DNA of 6,177 bases from Candidatus Methanoplasma sp. (GTDB taxonomy: Archaea > Thermoplasmatota > Thermoplasmata > Methanomassiliicoccales > Methanomethylophilaceae), in assembly GCA_031254265.1 (NCBI GenBank), contig JAIRUV010000002.1, positions 1 to 6,177 on the forward strand, written 5' to 3'. This document shows positions 1 to 5,604 of the stretch, piece by piece. Each line of letters starts with the position of its first letter. Positions within the stretch are counted from its first letter, which is position 1. Below the pieces are notes generated by a model. The model saw only the letters and a program-made list of their open reading frames with translations, searched no databases and was not told where the DNA came from. The position numbers and the translations under genes are program-made.

Positions 1-118
1 TTTCATTCACAACGTATCTGATGACCATAAGACCTTGGGATGCGGAAGACAAAGCGAAAAGAAGGCTGACAGGCCATCGTCAAAATCCGATTAATATAAG
101 CAGATACATCCAGGTATC
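1..118. other. Unassigned left edge and intergenic DNA
   Basis: No gene can be called here. Two + frames are open from the left edge, one ending in TAA at 92-94 and one running to TAA at 144-146 inside the next gene, so either could be the tail of an upstream gene. On the - strand an ATG at 28-26 opens MVIRYVVNE and runs off the edge, so a divergent gene is also possible. Third-position base use does not separate these options. The last 30 bases hold the promoter of the next gene. Confidence 0.3.
87..99 (+). promoter_or_regulatory. BRE/TATA promoter of the phosphoesterase gene, leaderless type
   Basis: A purine-containing CCGA followed by TTAATATA fits an archaeal BRE plus TATA box. Its centre lies about 25 bases before the ATG at 119, so transcription would begin at or next to the start codon. 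No convincing Shine-Dalgarno lies before the gene; AGGT at 112-115 is too close. Read on the other strand the box is also TATA-like, so it could serve a divergent transcript. Confidence 0.5.
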
Positions 119-841
119 ATGCGTTCCTATGAGATCCTCCCGGGCGTAAAGGTGACCAATGACAGGTGCCTCATTCTCGACGACGGCCCGACGGCCGTCG
201 TCGGGGACCTCCACCTAGGTTACGAGAGCGCCCTTGAGGAAGAAGGCATGTACATCCCGAGGATGAACACCGGCTCCATAAGGGACGCGATGAACAACAT
301 ACTCTCTGAGTACGAGCCGAGGAGGGTGGTGCTTCTGGGCGATATCAAACACGATTTCAAAAGATCGAAACGCGAGGCAAAGGAAGAGGTCAAGACCATA
401 ATCGGACTCCTGACCGAAGCCTCCGACGTGGTGGTCGTCAAAGGGAACCATGACAACTTCCTTCAGAACATACTGTCTGAGGTCGGGCTGACCGCCTTCG
501 ACTACGTGGACATGGGAGGATTCAGGATGGAACACGGACACGTCGACTCCAAGGTCAGGCCTGTGATAATAGGGCACGAGCACCCGTCGGTAAGGATACC
601 GGGTGCGATGAGCGGAGGTATGAAGATGCACTGTTTCGTGCACCAGAAAGAGGACGGCGTCATCGTCCTCCCGCCTTTCAGCCCCTTCTCCGCCGGCAAC
701 GACCTTTCCCTGGACGGGAAGTGCATCATGGCGCCGGCATTGGGCGGCTCCGTCTACTCCGAAGCGGACATATACGGAGTGTCGGAGGTAGGGATCATAA
801 GGCTCGGGAAATTGAAGGACATAACGGACATCACCGTTTGA
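119..841 (+). CDS. Archaeal calcineurin-like metallophosphoesterase (SbcD-related, COG1407 type)
   Basis: A 240-residue soluble protein with the dinuclear-metal phosphoesterase motifs in order: GDLHLG at 29-34 (metal ligands D30 and H32), GDIKHD at 74-79 (D75), GNHD at 109-112 (N110 and H111), HGH at 139-141, and GHEHP at 152-156. The GDIKHD block and the short length match the archaeal SbcD-related family rather than full-length Mre11. There is no signal peptide or membrane segment. The family is thought to act on phosphodiester or nucleotide substrates, possibly linked to DNA repair because relatives neighbour helicase or ligase genes; the true substrate is unknown. The ATG at 119 is favoured because the TATA box upstream predicts transcription starting at it. 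The gene appears to be its own transcript, ending in TGA 97 bases before the methyltransferase. Family call is firm; specific function is not. Confidence 0.88.
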   Translation: MRSYEILPGVKVTNDRCLILDDGPTAVVGDLHLGYESALEEEGMYIPRMNTGSIRDAMNNILSEYEPRRVVLLGDIKHDFKRSKREAKEEVKTIIGLLTEASDVVVVKGNHDNFLQNILSEVGLTAFDYVDMGGFRMEHGHVDSKVRPVIIGHEHPSVRIPGAMSGGMKMHCFVHQKEDGVIVLPPFSPFSAGNDLSLDGKCIMAPALGGSVYSEADIYGVSEVGIIRLGKLKDITDITV

Positions 842-858
842 TGCCCGTTTACTGCACA

Positions 859-868
859 TTTAATATAT
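859..868 (+). promoter_or_regulatory. Distal TATA-like box of the methyltransferase gene
   Basis: TTTAATATAT is a good archaeal TATA match. Its expected start site is near 890, giving a leader of about 50 bases that would include the SD at 925-929. A second TATA-like box lies about 36 bases downstream, and which of the two is used cannot be decided by eye. Confidence 0.45.
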
Positions 869-881
869 AGGTGAATTAGAA

Positions 882-892
882 GGTCGCCGACC
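882..892. promoter_or_regulatory. Short palindrome between the two TATA boxes, possible operator
   Basis: GGTCG-C-CGACC has perfect 5-base arms around one base. It is flanked by two direct copies of GAATTA (873-878 and 893-898). It covers the start site predicted for the distal TATA box and abuts the BRE of the proximal one, a position where a bound regulator could control both. The protein that would bind is unknown. Confidence 0.3.
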
Positions 893-903
893 GAATTAAA
901 TAA
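892..903 (+). promoter_or_regulatory. Proximal BRE/TATA box of the methyltransferase gene
   Basis: CGAA followed by TTAAATAA resembles BRE plus TATA. The predicted start near 926 would place the AGGAG at 925-929 at the very tip of the mRNA, leaving a leader of about 13 bases. Confidence 0.45.
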
Positions 904-938
904 GTGTAACATATTTCGCATCACAGGAGAATAAGCAT

Positions 939-1979
939 ATGTCAATGACTCCAAGAGAGAGAGTAATCTCGGCAATGAAATTAGAAGAGCTAGACAGGCC
1001 TCCGGTAGCGGTTTTCCCACAGGCGGCCACGACTGGACAGATGGACAAGGTCGGCGCGGCTTGGCCTGAGGCCCACAAAAGTGCGGCACTGATGGCAAAG
1101 CTGGGTGCCGCACAGGCGGATCTTTTTGGATTCGAGTGCGTAAGAGCGCCGTTCTGTCTCACCGCTGAGGCGGAGAGGCTCGGATGCAAAGTGCAGGTCG
1201 ACAAGAAAGACGCTGCGCCTATGATCAAGGTACACCCGTTCAAATTCGACCCCATGACGGGAGAATATGACGACCCTTCAGCGCTCATGGCCCCAGAAGA
1301 GTTCCTCAAAGGAGGAAGGCCCGCTGAGGCCGTCAAGGCCATAGGCCTCCTGAAGAAATCCCACGGCGACAAATACGCTGTGGTAGCAGGCAACACCGGC
1401 CCGTTCACTCTCGCAGGACACTTGATCAGCACAGAGAACGCAGTCTTCGGAATGATGATGGCCCCCGAAGAGGTCTCCAGATGGGTAGGCGCAATCACAC
1501 CTCTCGTAAAGGCATATTCGCAGGCGCTCGCCGATGCAGGCGCAGATGTGATCCAGATGTCTGAACCCTCGGCATCCACCGACATGATCGCACCCGACAT
1601 GTTCGATGACGCATCAGGTACATCCCTCAAGGGCAGTCTCGCTAAGGTAAAAGGCGCCTTCACGTCGCTTCACATATGCGGAGACACGTTACCGATAATC
1701 GATGCCATGATCGGCGTAGGTGTGACCGGGTTATCCATTGAGGAGAAGGTCGACCCAGTCGAAGGCGTAAAGAAAGTAGCAGGGAGGTGCGCGCTCATCG
1801 GAAACGTCGGATCCGTCAGACCTCTCTTCCAGGGAACGCCTGAAGAGGTCAAGGCCGCCGCAATAAAATGCGCGAAGGCAGGATTCAGCGTCATATCTTC
1901 CGGCTGCGGTATCGCACCCGCCACAACCGATGCTAACATGAAGGCCCTCGCCGAAGCGATAAAGGCATACAAGAAGTAA
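939..1979 (+). CDS. mtaA: Methylcobamide:CoM methyltransferase, MtaA/MtbA type (uroporphyrinogen decarboxylase superfamily)
   Basis: A 346-residue cytosolic enzyme expected to transfer a methyl group from a methylated corrinoid protein to coenzyme M, making methyl-CoM for MCR. The zinc site that activates the CoM thiol is visible as HIC at 245-247 (H245, C247) and C323 in SSGCG; these are the His-X-Cys...Cys ligands of the MtaA/MtbA/CmuA family. Other family-like stretches are WPEAH (42-46), the VR-PF-LTAEAE segment (68-79), and GNTGPFTLAGH (151-161). Length is normal and the TIM-barrel fold appears complete. AGGAG at 925-929, nine bases before the ATG, fixes the start; a second ATG two codons later (945) is less well placed. 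No corrinoid protein or substrate-specific methyltransferase gene adjoins it, so methanol-type (MtaA) and methylamine-type (MtbA) assignment cannot be settled; the symbol is used at family level. Confidence 0.85.
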   Translation: MSMTPRERVISAMKLEELDRPPVAVFPQAATTGQMDKVGAAWPEAHKSAALMAKLGAAQADLFGFECVRAPFCLTAEAERLGCKVQVDKKDAAPMIKVHPFKFDPMTGEYDDPSALMAPEEFLKGGRPAEAVKAIGLLKKSHGDKYAVVAGNTGPFTLAGHLISTENAVFGMMMAPEEVSRWVGAITPLVKAYSQALADAGADVIQMSEPSASTDMIAPDMFDDASGTSLKGSLAKVKGAFTSLHICGDTLPIIDAMIGVGVTGLSIEEKVDPVEGVKKVAGRCALIGNVGSVRPLFQGTPEEVKAAAIKCAKAGFSVISSGCGIAPATTDANMKALAEAIKAYKK

Positions 1980-1989
1980 GTTTGAACGA

Positions 1990-2026
1990 AACCTCTTCCA
2001 AACCTCTTACTACCATTTTCTATCTC
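1990..2026 (+). terminator. Pyrimidine-rich tract with a repeated AACCTCTT, possible terminator
   Basis: Downstream of the methyltransferase stop the + strand is dominated by C and T, with AACCTCTT occurring twice (1990-1997 and 2001-2008, 11 bases apart) and a TTTT run at 2016-2019. Archaeal RNA polymerase often terminates at T-rich tracts without a hairpin. The T runs are short, so this is a weak call. Confidence 0.25.
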
Positions 2027-2032
2027 ACTCCA

Positions 2033-2044
2033 TAACATTTATTC
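2033..2044 (+). promoter_or_regulatory. TATA-like box of the DUF169 gene, leaderless type
   Basis: TAACATTTATTC lies about 25 to 30 bases before the ATG at 2067, so transcription would start at or within a few bases of the start codon. The only SD-like string, AGGT at 2062-2065, sits one base from the ATG, too near to work normally, which supports leaderless initiation. Confidence 0.4.
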
Positions 2045-2066
2045 ACAAAGGCGCCGATGCCAGGTC

Positions 2067-2777
2067 ATGTCTGAGATATTGAACGCCAACACGGAATATG
2101 CGAAGAAGCTGAGATCGATACTTCAGCTGAGGTCGGAACCGGTGGCGGTGAAGCTGATCAGGGAAGGCGCCGAGTACCCGGAGGGGCCGAAGATGCCAGA
2201 ATCCCAGATGAGCCACTGTCAGGCCGTTTTCCGTGCCAGGGGCGGAGAATGCATCAAGATGCCCCTCGATATGCACAACTGTCACGTGGGCGCGGCGGTG
2301 CTTGGGATGACAGATACCCCGAATAAAGTGGCATCCGGCGAATTCCACGCCGGCGTCGGCATACATGACAGTGTGGAAGCATCCAAGAACATGATCGACG
2401 ACAGGATACTGATCCCATACAAGACATCGGGAGAGGTGGTGTGCCCTCTGAAGAATGCGGACTTCGTCCCTGATGCGGTCATAATCATAGATGTGCCCGA
2501 GAGGATATATTGGATCGTGGGGCTGATGACAGCAGAGAAAGGAGGCCGCGCTGTTATCAGCACTGCGCCGTTCCAATGCGCCTGCGAGGATATTACGGCA
2601 GTACCGATAGTGACCGGAGTTCCAAACATATCCTTCGGGTGCTTCGGGTGCAGGAAAAAGACCGACATGGCGAAGGACGAGCTGGCATGCGGGATCCCCT
2701 ACGGGCTCATCCCGGGATACGTAGCGAGGCTGGAAAGATACTCGCAGGGCCCGATATCGAAGGCGAAAAGGGATTGA
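2067..2777 (+). CDS. Cysteine-rich DUF169 family protein (COG2043 type), function unknown
   Basis: A 236-residue soluble protein recognised as DUF169 from its general pattern: an N-terminal helix leading into SEPVAVKL (23-30), the SHCQAVFRARGGECIKM segment (49-65), and NCHVGAAVLGM (71-81). It has nine cysteines: C51, C62, C72, C126, the CAC pair C171/C173, the GCFGC pair C192/C195, and C208. The spaced cysteines and CxC/CxxC pairs suggest a metal or iron-sulfur site, but no known cluster signature is matched. There is no signal peptide or membrane segment. DUF169 proteins recur in methanogens and other anaerobes without an agreed role. Position between a CoM methyltransferase and the mcr operon suggests, as inference only, a part in C1 metabolism, cofactor handling or redox control. 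It seems separately transcribed and ends 278 bases before mcrB. Confidence 0.75.
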   Translation: MSEILNANTEYAKKLRSILQLRSEPVAVKLIREGAEYPEGPKMPESQMSHCQAVFRARGGECIKMPLDMHNCHVGAAVLGMTDTPNKVASGEFHAGVGIHDSVEASKNMIDDRILIPYKTSGEVVCPLKNADFVPDAVIIIDVPERIYWIVGLMTAEKGGRAVISTAPFQCACEDITAVPIVTGVPNISFGCFGCRKKTDMAKDELACGIPYGLIPGYVARLERYSQGPISKAKRD

Positions 2778-2828
2778 CGCGTCTGGTATTACCTTTCTCA
2801 ATCCAGAAGAGAGCAGGATATGCCAGCG

Positions 2829-2849
2829 ATGGTAACAAAGTGTTACCAT
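2829..2849. promoter_or_regulatory. Perfect 9+9 palindrome upstream of the mcr promoter, likely regulator site
   Basis: ATGGTAACA (2829-2837) and TGTTACCAT (2841-2849) are exact reverse complements around AAG. The palindrome ends eight bases before a strong TATA box (2858-2866), where archaeal activators, or repressors blocking TFB, commonly bind. No T-run follows on either strand, so it is unlikely to be a terminator hairpin. No matching regulator gene lies in the window. Confidence 0.5.
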
Positions 2850-2856
2850 AGATAAT

Positions 2857-2867
2857 CTATAAATATA
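2857..2867 (+). promoter_or_regulatory. Strong TATA box, distal promoter (P1) before mcrB
   Basis: CTATAAATATA is among the best archaeal TATA matches in the window. The expected start is about 2885-2890, which would give mcrB a leader of roughly 165-170 bases. Alternatively it could drive a short RNA ending at the T-rich stretch at 2943-2950. Confidence 0.5.
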
Positions 2868-2877
2868 ACACTAAAGA

Positions 2878-2914
2878 GCGGAACGCCGTTCCAGGAGATT
2901 CTCCGCATCTGGAA
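2878..2914. repeat. Cluster of overlapping short inverted repeats at the predicted P1 start
   Basis: Several dyads overlap: GGAAC/GTTCC (2880-2884 with 2888-2892), GGAGA/TCTCC (2894-2898 with 2900-2904), GCGGA/TCCGC (2878-2882 with 2902-2906), and TTCCAG/CTGGAA (2889-2894 with 2909-2914). They lie at and just after the start site expected for P1. They could be an operator or the folded 5' end of an RNA, and some pairings exclude others. Confidence 0.35.
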
Positions 2915-2942
2915 TCGCGGGCGAAATGGTTTCAATGTCCCC

Positions 2943-2950
2943 TTATTTTT
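2943..2950 (+). terminator. T-rich stretch within the mcr upstream region, possible terminator or attenuator
   Basis: TTATTTTT follows CCCC and is the densest T-run between the DUF169 gene and the proximal mcr TATA box. It could end transcripts reading through from the DUF169 gene or starting at P1. It is short, so the call is tentative. Confidence 0.3.
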
Positions 2951-2965
2951 ACAATTTCTCATACT

Positions 2966-2974
2966 CTTTATATC
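2966..2974 (+). promoter_or_regulatory. Proximal TATA box (P2) of the mcr operon
   Basis: CTTTATATC gives an expected start about 25-27 bases further on, near 2995, and hence an mcrB leader of about 60 bases. It is the TATA box closest to mcrB with workable spacing. The start would fall at the 5' arm of the hairpin at 2993-3013, so the exact start decides whether that arm is transcribed. Confidence 0.5.
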
Positions 2975-2984
2975 ATACAACGTA

Positions 2985-3052
2985 ATACCTGCTTTCGCAA
3001 GGGGAGTGCGAAAAATTCTTGTTTTTCGCGAACTAATTAAATAAGGAGGTAT
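2985..3052 (+). promoter_or_regulatory. mcrB leader with mutually exclusive hairpins and a possible SD-pairing segment
   Basis: Three arms are visible: A, TTTCGCA (2993-2999); B, TGCGAAAAA (3007-3015); C, TTTTTCGCG (3022-3030). B pairs perfectly with A over 7 bases (7-base loop) or with C over 8 bases (6-base loop) plus a G-U pair, so the two stems exclude each other. ATACCT at 2985-2990 is complementary to AGGTAT at 3047-3052, which includes the 3' part of the SD. This resembles an attenuator or riboswitch-like leader, but no known riboswitch family is recognised. Confidence 0.4.
3043..3050 (+). promoter_or_regulatory. Strong Shine-Dalgarno of mcrB
   Basis: AAGGAGGT is close to a full match to the 3' end of 16S rRNA and lies five bases before the ATG at 3056. 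It is the strongest ribosome binding site in the window, fitting the high expression expected of MCR, and it fixes the mcrB start. Confidence 0.85.
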
Positions 3053-3055
3053 AAA

Positions 3056-4384
3056 ATGCCAAAATACAAGGACGTAATAGACCTGTATGACGACAACGGG
3101 AAACGTATCGCTAAAGACATACCGTTGGAAGCCATCAGTCCGTTGCGCAACAACGCGATCAAAAAGATCGCATCTCTGACCACGAGGACTGTTGCGGTAA
3201 GCCTTGCCGGTATAGAGAAATCTCTCAAAACCGGCAGCATGGGCGGAGCACTGATCAAAGGTAAAGAGATCGACATCAAATTGGTCGAGAACGGCAAAAA
3301 GATCGCAGCCGCAGTCAAAGACAAGGTCCAGGTAACGCCGGAGGACGGCACATCTGTGAGCCTGAAGGCCGACGGGAAGAGTCTGGTCGTCATCGTACCC
3401 GAAGCAAGGATGTCCGCTGGTGTAGAGTACACGACCGGATTCACAGCTGTCGCATCCGCGGTCACAGAGGCGATCATTGACGAATTCAAGGTCCCGATGT
3501 ACAAAGCCAACATGGTCAAGGGAGCGGTCTGGGGAAGATACCCGCAGACCGTAGGTTTCGACGGTGCAAACGTGAAATCGATCCTTGAGATCCCGCAGAA
3601 CAACGAAGGAGCAGGATATGCTCTCAGGAACATCATGGCGAACCACGTCGTCGCGCTTGTCAACAAGAACGCGATGCAGGGTGTAGCACTCTCATCCATA
3701 TTCGAGCAGTGCGGCGCCTTCGAGATGGGTGACGCTATAGGTAACTTCGAGAGAACACACCTTCTCGGCCTCGCCTACCAGGGACTTAACGCAAACAACA
3801 TGCTGTACACAACCGTCAAAAAGAACGGAAAGACCGGAACCGTAGGTTCCGTCGTGGAAACGATCATCGGAGCAGCAATAGACGACGGCGTCATATACGT
3901 AAAAGAGACGCTCCCCTCGGGATACAAGATCTATTCGACAAAGGACCTCCCCCTCTGGAACGCATATGCGGCAGTGGGACAGGTAGCAGCGGTCATGGTC
4001 AACACCGGTGCCGCAAGAGCCGCCCAGGGAGTTCCCGGAACAGTTCTGTACTACAACGATCTGCTTGAGCACGAGACCGGACTGCCCGGAACCGACTACG
4101 GAAGATCCGCAGGTGTCGGTGTAGGTATGTCATTCTTCTCACACTCCATCTACGGAGGAGGAGGACCCGGTCTGTTCCACGGAAACCACGTGGTCACAAA
4201 ACACTCCAAGGGAGTTCTGATCCCCGCAGTCACTGCAGCCAACTGTCTTGACGGAGGAACGCAGACATTCTCACCAGAGGCAACATCCGGACTCATCAAA
4301 GAAGTGTTCGGAGACATGGTCGAATTCCGCACACCTATGCAGGTAGTAGGTGCCGAGGCGAAAAAGATCGCAAAGAAGATCTGA
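3056..4384 (+). CDS. mcrB: Methyl-coenzyme M reductase I-type beta subunit
   Basis: A 442-residue beta subunit of the alpha2-beta2-gamma2 MCR complex, which makes methane and CoM-CoB heterodisulfide from methyl-CoM and coenzyme B using nickel cofactor F430. The N-terminal pattern ([13 protein letters not shown], then [17 protein letters not shown] at 44-60) and the block [13 protein letters not shown] (360-372) followed by [11 protein letters not shown] (376-386) are diagnostic. By motif alignment from memory, Y366 corresponds to the active-site beta-Tyr367 and H378 to beta-His379, which contacts coenzyme B, in Methanothermobacter [12 protein letters not shown] (405-413) is also typical. Length is normal. 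It is the first gene of the operon, with a strong SD, a long regulatory region upstream, and mcrD starting seven bases after its stop. Whether it belongs to an Mcr or Mrt isozyme cannot be judged from sequence alone. Confidence 0.97.
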   Translation: MPKYKDVIDLYDDNGKRIAKDIPLEAISPLRNNAIKKIASLTTRTVAVSLAGIEKSLKTGSMGGALIKGKEIDIKLVENGKKIAAAVKDKVQVTPEDGTSVSLKADGKSLVVIVPEARMSAGVEYTTGFTAVASAVTEAIIDEFKVPMYKANMVKGAVWGRYPQTVGFDGANVKSILEIPQNNEGAGYALRNIMANHVVALVNKNAMQGVALSSIFEQCGAFEMGDAIGNFERTHLLGLAYQGLNANNMLYTTVKKNGKTGTVGSVVETIIGAAIDDGVIYVKETLPSGYKIYSTKDLPLWNAYAAVGQVAAVMVNTGAARAAQGVPGTVLYYNDLLEHETGLPGTDYGRSAGVGVGMSFFSHSIYGGGGPGLFHGNHVVTKHSKGVLIPAVTAANCLDGGTQTFSPEATSGLIKEVFGDMVEFRTPMQVVGAEAKKIAKKI

Positions 4385-4391
4385 GGTCGTT

Positions 4392-4814
4392 ATGTTGAGT
4401 GAACCAACTGTAGAATACGCAGGAATACCGCTTCCAGAGGTGGAGATATTCTCCAACGCATTGTTGAGCGCGGAGACGACCGAGAAGGTCCTGAATGCGC
4501 TCGACCCGATAGAACACATCCGGCAGATAAACATGACCGGCGAGAGCATCTCAAAGAACCTGAACAGCGGGCCCGGCAAGGGGATCCCCAACAACCATTC
4601 CGAACGCAAGGTGATAAAGGTCGGCGGAAAGGATGTTGAGCTCAGATTCCAGGTCGGAGCCTTCTACATCGAACTGAATGTAGAGAACCAGGAGATGCTG
4701 GACGAGGCGGTAGAGAAGATAAGGGCCGCGTGCGATGCTAACATGCCGCGCGGGTTCAGCCTGACAGTAGGAAGATACTCAAAATACAGGAAGACCCTCA
4801 GAGATTATAAGTAA
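4392..4814 (+). CDS. mcrD: MCR operon protein D, assembly/maturation partner
   Basis: A 140-residue McrD. The family signature is clear: an N-terminal PEVEIF (15-20) with [12 protein letters not shown] (24-35), a central [12 protein letters not shown] (68-79) followed by [14 protein letters not shown] (82-95), and a C-terminal [19 protein letters not shown] (121-139). McrD is not part of the final enzyme; it binds MCR and is thought to assist assembly or cofactor loading. The ATG at 4392 is chosen because GAGGT at 4383-4387, overlapping the mcrB stop, lies four bases before it. An in-frame ATG at 4350 would lie inside mcrB and add an arginine-rich 14-residue extension not seen in the family. 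The protein is slightly short for McrD but shows both conserved ends. Confidence 0.93.
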   Translation: MLSEPTVEYAGIPLPEVEIFSNALLSAETTEKVLNALDPIEHIRQINMTGESISKNLNSGPGKGIPNNHSERKVIKVGGKDVELRFQVGAFYIELNVENQEMLDEAVEKIRAACDANMPRGFSLTVGRYSKYRKTLRDYK

Positions 4815-4825
4815 AGGTGAAAATT

Positions 4826-5602
4826 ATGACAGCATATAAAAGACAGTTCTACCCCGGAAACTCAACGCCCGCCAAGAACAGAAGAAGGGTTATGGATCCA
4901 AAGGTAAAATTGAAGAAACTTCGTGATGTCTCCATGGACGATGTCGTCAGGATCATGGGACACCGCAACCCCGGAGAGGACTACAAATCCATCCACCCCC
5001 CCATCGAGGAGGGAAAAGAGCCAGACTGCCCGATAAGGAAGCTCGTCGAACCCATAGAAGGGGCGAAGAAAGGAGACAGGATCAGGTACATCCAGTTCAC
5101 TGACTCCGTCTACTTCGCGCCCATATCCCCCTACCAGAGGGCATGGATGTACCTTTCCAGGTACAGGGGTCTCGACACAGGAACACTGTCCGGAAGACAG
5201 ATCATCGAGATGAGGGAGAGGGACCTTGAGAAACTCGCCAAAGAGATGATCGACAACGAGACATTCGACCCAGCCCTGACAGGTATCAGAGGAGCAACCG
5301 TTCACGGACACGCATGCCGTCTCGACGAGAACGGTCTGATGTTCGATGCCTGGCAGAGATACGTCTGGGACAAAGACAAGAAAGAAGTGGTGTACGTCAA
5401 AGACCAGGTCGCAATACCTCTCGACAGGAAAATATCTGTCGGAAAGCCGGCATCAATGGCCGACCTCAAAAAGAGGACAACGATCTTCAGGGCAGACGGC
5501 GTAGACATGAGGGATGACAAAGAGGTCACTGCATACGGACTCAGGATCCACAAGCTCAGGACACTCGGCGGCTACCAGCCCTTCAACGTAAAGGATGTGT
5601 AA
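4826..5602 (+). CDS. mcrG: Methyl-coenzyme M reductase gamma subunit
   Basis: A 258-residue gamma subunit of MCR. Diagnostic stretches are QFYPG (7-11), ILGHR-PG-like [11 protein letters not shown] (43-53), [21 protein letters not shown] (74-94), [16 protein letters not shown] (113-128), and [16 protein letters not shown] (155-170). R124 in SGRQ corresponds to gamma-Arg120 of Methanothermobacter, which helps bind coenzyme M. It ends in the family-like IHKLRTLGG. The ATG at 4826 is favoured because AAAGGTG (4813-4819) sits six bases before it; a GTG at 4817 would use up that site and add three residues. It follows mcrD by 11 bases with no mcrC between. Slightly longer than the 249-residue Methanothermobacter protein, mainly at the N-terminus and C-terminus. 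Confidence 0.97.
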   Translation: MTAYKRQFYPGNSTPAKNRRRVMDPKVKLKKLRDVSMDDVVRIMGHRNPGEDYKSIHPPIEEGKEPDCPIRKLVEPIEGAKKGDRIRYIQFTDSVYFAPISPYQRAWMYLSRYRGLDTGTLSGRQIIEMRERDLEKLAKEMIDNETFDPALTGIRGATVHGHACRLDENGLMFDAWQRYVWDKDKKEVVYVKDQVAIPLDRKISVGKPASMADLKKRTTIFRADGVDMRDDKEVTAYGLRIHKLRTLGGYQPFNVKDV

Positions 5603-5604
5603 AC

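Noticed and set aside
215..859. Long antisense open frame over the phosphoesterase gene
   Set aside because: The + strand frame carries all metallophosphoesterase motifs; the antisense protein has no recognisable motif and is a by-product of G/C-rich third positions.
896..1663. 255-residue antisense open frame over the methyltransferase gene
   Set aside because: Shadow of a clear coding gene, low-complexity composition, no start signals.
2043..2849. 268-residue antisense open frame over the DUF169 gene
   Set aside because: Covers the DUF169 gene almost exactly and has no family resemblance; coding sense is on the + strand.
2510..2851. + strand open frame running out of the DUF169 gene into the intergenic region
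   Set aside because: Mostly a second frame of the DUF169 gene, with no ribosome binding site or recognisable protein.
2926..2985. 19-codon open frame rich in tyrosine and phenylalanine (four Tyr, two Phe), like a leader peptide
   Set aside because: No SD, ends over the P2 TATA region, and leader-peptide attenuation is not established in archaea; the composition follows from local T/A richness.
3037..3043. TTAAATAA-like TATA box directly before the mcrB SD
   Set aside because: Its start site would fall inside mcrB, downstream of the ATG, so it cannot be the operon promoter; it is better seen as an unstructured A/T spacer.
2843..3646. 267-residue antisense open frame over the mcr leader and start of mcrB
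   Set aside because: Overlaps certain mcrB coding sequence and its regulatory region; composition is shadow-like.
4350..4391. Upstream in-frame start for mcrD
   Set aside because: It lies inside mcrB without an SD and adds an arginine-rich stretch unlike the family; the ATG at 4392 has a well-placed GAGGT.
4817..4825. GTG start for mcrG
   Set aside because: The GTG is part of the SD for the ATG at 4826, which gives the expected [11 protein letters not shown] start.
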